Source: a virus. Taken from it: 22,273 nucleotides of DNA. The position numbers and the translations under genes are program-made. Where the stretch lies: the IMG/VR virus record IMGVR_UViG_3300035703_000427, positions 1 through 22,273 of that record, one strand, 5' to 3'. Every line of letters starts with the position of its first letter. Positions within the stretch are counted from its first letter, which is position 1. The notes beneath the pieces were generated by a model that saw only the letters and a list, made by a program, of their open reading frames with translations, made no database searches and was not told the DNA's origin. Shown here piece by piece: positions 19,305 to 22,273 of this stretch.

Positions 19305-19436
19305 ATGCTGCCCCTACAGCCCCCGGCATGGCTTGAACGCGAGGCCGAGCGGGCCGAATGGTTGGAAGCCCAGGGCCTGCCAGAGGATTGGCAGCCCGAC
19401 CCTGAAGACCTAGAACCATGGTGGGAGATTGACTGA
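19305..19436 (+). CDS. small Trp/Glu-rich protein, 43 aa
   Basis: MLPLQPPAWLEREAERAEWL, then EAQGLPEDWQPDPEDLEPWW and EID, starts 3 nt after the GP88-like stop in the same GC-rich style. It is acidic with five Trp. It is probably cotranscribed with the larger gene and ends just before a terminator. Function unknown. Confidence 0.5.
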   Translation: MLPLQPPAWLEREAERAEWLEAQGLPEDWQPDPEDLEPWWEID

Positions 19437-19453
19437 CAGCCCCTACCCTCTCC

Positions 19454-19486
19454 AGCCCCCAGGCAGCCCCTGGGGGCTTTGCTTTG
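19454..19486 (+). terminator. intrinsic terminator of the GC-rich operon
   Basis: AGCCCCCAG (19454-19462) pairs with CTGGGGGCT (19470-19478) over 7 nt, then TTGCTTTG. Confidence 0.75.
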
Positions 19487-19847
19487 CCTGCCGGCCCCTG
19501 CCATGCCTGGCCCCCGCTTTGGCCCTGCTGCTGGCCCATAGGCTGCCCGCTGACGCTGCCCCCGCTTTGCCTGCTGCTGACTGAGCTTGAGAGGCTGAGG
19601 GTATCAGCCACCACTAGAACACGTGTTCTACAGTCTGGATCACACCTTTGCCATTCCGTCAACCCCTTGCCCTATCAGGAATTCTGATCGTTCAATGCTT
19701 GCCAAACGGGCAGGGGCCGTGAGAGGATAGCGGAGCGATGGTTGACACAGCGCGGTAACGTGGGGGCTAGCGCAGAGAGGCGGCGGGCTACCCCTCCGAA
19801 AAGTGGCCCCATTTTCTATCTAGTTTTTTCCTATATGCATACCCGCA
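19487..19847. other. non-coding stretch with a 16-bp palindrome
   Basis: About 360 bp without a gene. It contains the perfect palindrome TAGAACACGTGTTCTA (19615-19630), an isolated TTGACA at 19742 lacking a matching -10, and GGGGCTAGC pairing with GCTACCCC (about 19764-19796). GC content falls from the GC-rich island towards the HNH gene. Confidence 0.5.
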
Positions 19848-20360
19848 TCACTCTTTGTCAATGGCAAGCTGCATTTTCAATTGAGCAATTCGGCGTCCCA
19901 TTTCGATGAGTTCCATTTCCGAGGCATTGTTTTTAATTGAATTGGCGCGATGGGAGACAATTGCGACATTTCCCTTCACGTAGCCCCTAGAGCTATCAAT
20001 TCTGTCTATGGATGGGCTGCAAGGGTGAGGACTTCGGGGTCCGCAGTTAACTTTTGCTTCCCAATGAAACTTTGTTCCCAAATAGGGGCAGCATTCTGGA
20101 AGAATTTCGCGTAAGTAACTCAAATCAAGATCATGGTTTACACTTGCCCGTTTTGCCCTAACTTTACTGTCTTCAATAAGTCTTCTCAGCTTCCATTCGA
20201 TCAGATCATTTTCAGCGCAAGACTGCTTATATGCTTGGCTTCGTTTCGCGTTGCAAGCACGGCAACTTGCCCGCACGCCAGACTTGACACTGCGATCAGT
20301 AGAGAATTCTGAAAGCGGTTTCGTTTCACCGCATTTAGAGCAATCCTTAGTTCCTTCCAT
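19848..20360 (-). CDS. HNH endonuclease with N-terminal zinc ribbon
   Basis: The 170-aa protein begins with CSKCGETKPLSEFS...CRACNAKRS (Cys7, 10, 33, 36), a zinc ribbon common in phage HNH proteins. The core lies at 90-145: CCPYLGTKF, SPSIDRIDSSRGYVKGNVAI and VSHRANSIKNNAS, with the Asp, Asn and Lys residues of the mobile HNH/endonuclease-VII-like group. It probably nicks DNA and spreads as a selfish gene. It is alone and opposite to its neighbours, as expected for an inserted homing endonuclease. The start codon sits in the palindrome CCTTCCATGGAAGG. Confidence 0.8.
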   Translation of the reverse strand: MEGTKDCSKCGETKPLSEFSTDRSVKSGVRASCRACNAKRSQAYKQSCAENDLIEWKLRRLIEDSKVRAKRASVNHDLDLSYLREILPECCPYLGTKFHWEAKVNCGPRSPHPCSPSIDRIDSSRGYVKGNVAIVSHRANSIKNNASEMELIEMGRRIAQLKMQLAIDKE

Positions 20361-20419
20361 GGAAGGTAATTAACTGGGCAAAGCATAGCCATGGCTTTTG
20401 AAAACATAGTGTTGCTATG
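20352..20419 (-). promoter_or_regulatory. palindromic upstream region of the HNH gene
   Basis: CCTTCCATGGAAGG (a perfect 14-bp palindrome around the start codon), AGCCATGGCT near 20388-20397, and CATAGC...GCTATG flanking arms lie within 70 bp. They could be regulatory or the footprint of insertion. Confidence 0.4.
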
Positions 20420-20429
20420 GCGAATCAAG

Positions 20430-20890
20430 GCCCCCAAGGGCCGCAGATGAGCCATATGGCGAAGCTTCGTTCAGAAAGTTAACCATCCCGCTCCTTCCAT
20501 TGTCATTTCCAGCACAAGGGCGGCCCTCAAAGGCCGCCCGTCTTGATGCTGACATTGTTTTCAACGGCTTTTTGCTTATTCCTGGTCGTTGCACGCATTT
20601 TTCCCTTGCATTTACCAAGCGTCCTGGAGCGACGCCGCTTTTAGGGCGGCGTCTCAGCGCTGGAAGGACATTTGCCAGTCCTAGAAGGCTTGTGAGGGGC
20701 TTTGGCGTCGAGAGCTTTTTGGTTGCTCTGAAGCGCTCGTTGGCCGCTTTGGGGCGGCCCCTCGCTTAGTGCTGAATCACTGGTGAGGCGTCGCTCGTCA
20801 GTGTCGCTTGTCAGAAGGCAGGCGTTGCACTATGCATCCAGCATAACGCAAGCTGAAAGGAGCCGTTTCTGTCCTTTTACTCCCTATTGA
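20430..20890. other. hairpin-rich non-coding region
   Basis: No convincing gene in about 460 bp. It holds strong stems GGGCGGCC/GGCCGCCC (20518-20539), GACGCCGC/GCGGCGTC (20631-20653) and GGCCGC/GCGGCC near 20742-20757. It also has tandem 13-bp repeats GTCGCTCGTCAGT and GTCGCTTGTCAGA (20790-20815). The stems look like terminators but lack good T-tracts; a structured RNA or decayed gene remnants are possible. Confidence 0.45.
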
Positions 20891-20892
20891 GG

Positions 20893-20898
20893 TACAGT
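20893..20898 (+). promoter_or_regulatory. -10 box of the T5orf172-like gene
   Basis: TACAGT lies 22 nt before the ATG at 20921. The in-frame GTG at 20897 overlaps this box, which argues for the later ATG start. Confidence 0.4.
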
Positions 20899-20920
20899 GC
20901 GGGGAGTTGGGCTTGTTTCC

Positions 20921-21622
20921 ATGGTCAAGCAGAGGCCTTTGCAGCGCAAAACTGACGGATGGGTGTATTTCGTGCAATGGTCGTCGATGCCGTGGATAGT
21001 CAAGATTGGCTTCACCACATCGCCACAAGACCGTTTTGCATCGTTTCTCACTTGTTCAGCGGACACGCTGGTGGTGCTGAAGATTTTTCAGGCTCCGCGT
21101 GAAATGGAGAAGGATTTGCATGATCGTTTTGATGCAGCAAGAGAGAGGAGAGAGTGGTTTCGCCTGTCTGCAGCGATCAAGAGGTATTTGCAGGAGGAAG
21201 CACCCTGCCAAACGCTTGAAGCCAAGGTGAAATTTGGCAAAGGCATGGAAGACGACGTGAAATGGGTGCCCATGAGGCAAAACACGTCTGTGCTGCTAGA
21301 GGCGATGAAACAGGAGCAGCGCATCCCAGGGTTTATCAAGAATGCAAGGCTCTATACGCTTTGGGCCATTGATGATCTTGATACGTGCGATTATTTCGTC
21401 ACATCGAATGCCATCATTCATCACGAAGCAAATCGTGACATCTACAAAGCGAAAACTATTTACAACCAGTTGATGGATTTAGAAGAGGAGAAGCTTATTG
21501 CAAAAAAGAAGGACAAAACATTTTCTGTCACAGAAGAGGGCAAATTGGAACTAGAGAATGCGGAGCTTGATCACGCAAAAGCGAAACCAAGAAAAAGTGC
21601 GAAAAGCTTAAGACTTAGTTAA
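20921..21622 (+). CDS. T5orf172/Mug113-type (GIY-YIG-like) protein with winged helix
   Basis: The 233-aa protein opens with GWVYFVQWSSMPWIVKIGFT, then DRFASFLT, LKIFQAPREMEKDLHDRFD and REWFRLSAAIKRYL (residues 13-90), the T5orf172/Mug113 domain related to GIY-YIG nucleases and found in many phages. Residues 155-215 (IYNQLMDLEEEKLIAKKKDK, then TFSVTEEGKLELE) look like a winged helix. The combination suggests a DNA-binding regulator or nuclease. The C-terminus is basic. It stands alone with its own -10 box; the next gene follows after about 80 bp. Confidence 0.7.
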   Translation: MVKQRPLQRKTDGWVYFVQWSSMPWIVKIGFTTSPQDRFASFLTCSADTLVVLKIFQAPREMEKDLHDRFDAARERREWFRLSAAIKRYLQEEAPCQTLEAKVKFGKGMEDDVKWVPMRQNTSVLLEAMKQEQRIPGFIKNARLYTLWAIDDLDTCDYFVTSNAIIHHEANRDIYKAKTIYNQLMDLEEEKLIAKKKDKTFSVTEEGKLELENAELDHAKAKPRKSAKSLRLS

Positions 21623-21701
21623 TGCTTCCGCACATTGTGTTAATGACTACTTCCCCTCCATCGTTCTCTCTCTAGCGTGAAGAGATACAGCGGAGACCAC
21701 C

Positions 21702-21890
21702 ATGTGGGACGATCTGCCGGAGCCCTTTATGGTCGGCTCAATCAAGCTATGGCCCGCCCATAGTCGCCCTGGCTATACGTGGTTCATTGCCTACGAAGGT
21801 AGGCCTTATTACTTTCGGAGCAAGAGCGAAGCCATGCTTTTTGCAAAGGACCGGCAGTCCGTCGAAGACCCGGAAATGCTGTGTGACTAA
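21702..21890 (+). CDS. hypothetical protein, 62 aa
   Basis: MWDDLPEPFMVGSIKLWPAH, then GYTWFIAYEGRPYYFRSKSE and AMLFAKDRQS, has a small alpha/beta look with many aromatic residues. A weak -10-like TACAGC lies about 10 nt upstream. A terminator follows its stop. No family recognised. Confidence 0.55.
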   Translation: MWDDLPEPFMVGSIKLWPAHSRPGYTWFIAYEGRPYYFRSKSEAMLFAKDRQSVEDPEMLCD

Positions 21891-21940
21891 CGGAAGATTT
21901 GGTTAAGGGGCCAGTGGCCGTAGCTAAGCTGGTTCCGTTC

Positions 21941-21967
21941 AAGAGCCGCCTTTGAGGGCGGCTCTTT
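21941..21967 (+). terminator. intrinsic terminator before the reductase
   Basis: AAGAGCCGCC (21941-21950) pairs with GGCGGCTCTT (21957-21966) over TTTGAG, then TCG. The reductase ATG is only 14 nt downstream, leaving little room for a leader. Confidence 0.75.
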
Positions 21968-21980
21968 CGTCTCAATTACA

Positions 21981-22273
21981 ATGACAATGGCGGAGAAGAT
22001 TGCCCGCACCGGACGGGTGCAGAGTTGGATGGATGATGCTGACGGGCGCCTTCCCGTTAGCTGCACTGTATTCAACGTGCTTGATTCAATGGAGGGCGAG
22101 GATGGCATTGAAGCTTCCTGGCGTTTTGTATCCCACGGGCTACGGAATGGTGCGGGCGTGGCCGTGCATTTGTCTGATTTGCGGCCCAAGGGCGCTGAAA
22201 ACGGCAAAGGGCTAGTAGCAAGTGGCCCTGTGAGCTTTGGCAAAATCTATTCCACATTGAATGAAATTCTGCG
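21981..22273 (+). CDS. ribonucleotide reductase, N-terminal part (cut by window edge)
   Basis: The visible 97 residues read MTMAEKIARTGRVQSWMDDA, then LPVSCTVFNVLDSMEG, WRFVSHGLRNGAGVAVHLSD, LRPKG and ASGPVSFGKIYSTLNEIL. This matches the early part of the ribonucleotide reductase catalytic barrel: a redox Cys (Cys28, SCTV), DSMEG, GGxGV-like and LRPKG...ASGPVSF, most like class II (B12-dependent) enzymes. Such enzymes make dNTPs for phage replication. Most reductases have well over 100 residues before this Cys, so the protein is either a compact phage type or N-terminally truncated. The frame is open at the right edge. Confidence 0.65.
   Translation, partial: MTMAEKIARTGRVQSWMDDADGRLPVSCTVFNVLDSMEGEDGIEASWRFVSHGLRNGAGVAVHLSDLRPKGAENGKGLVASGPVSFGKIYSTLNEIL

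Noticed and set aside
20500-20769. Plus-strand frame of 89 codons starting from TTG
   Set aside because: It runs through two strong hairpins, has Arg/Pro/Leu-rich shadow composition and no plausible start signal.

Overview
The window reads as early and accessory DNA of a phage, prophage or phage-plasmid of a cyanobacterium, probably a picocyanobacterium (Synechococcus/Cyanobium type). This is inference. It rests on a phage-style recombination and replication module, two HNH endonucleases, dense packing of very small genes with ATGA/TGATG overlaps, few Shine-Dalgarno sequences, promoters recognisable mainly by a -10 box, and small proteins of a kind I associate with picocyanobacteria and their phages. 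No capsid, tail, portal, large terminase, integrase, rRNA or tRNA gene is visible. The cyanobacterial HIP1 octamer was not noticed.

Layout. (1) 1-4826, mostly minus strand: a recombination and nucleotide operon. In transcription order it holds a ribbon-helix-helix regulator, a 98-aa protein, a Sak/DUF1071-like annealing protein, three small proteins, a RecB/MGME1-like exonuclease, a small protein with an SSB-like tail, a dCTP-deaminase homologue lacking its catalytic glutamate, and a VSR-like nuclease. (2) 4827-4963: divergent control region with palindromes. (3) 4964-6952: primase-helicase, followed by a terminator and a candidate structured ncRNA (7036-7202). (4) 7293-10727: small plus-strand genes including a terminase-small-subunit-like DNA-binding protein. 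(5) 10724-11390 minus: an HNH endonuclease and a 51-aa gene; a second candidate ncRNA lies on the minus strand at 11442-11664. (6) 11749-16742 plus: an RlpA-like secreted protein, a SWIM zinc-finger protein, an SSB-like OB-fold protein and about fifteen small genes. Several are built as independent cassettes of terminator, -10 box, 5' GNRA hairpin and ORF. (7) 16743-17113: two tandem repeat arrays (21-bp and 34-bp periods) in an AT-rich block, a candidate replication origin or partition site. (8) 17114-19490: a very GC-rich island encoding a GP88-like protein. (9) 19490-22273: a second HNH gene, hairpin-rich non-coding DNA, a T5orf172/winged-helix protein, a 62-aa protein and the start of a ribonucleotide reductase cut by the window edge.

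How it fits together: exonuclease plus annealing protein plus SSB-like proteins form a Red-like recombination system; the primase-helicase and repeat arrays point to self-directed replication; the dCTP-deaminase homologue and reductase adjust the dNTP pool. The strongest unexplained signal is a 5'-leader hairpin with a GNRA tetraloop and compensatory stem changes, found just after six promoters and usually 16-19 nt before the start codon.
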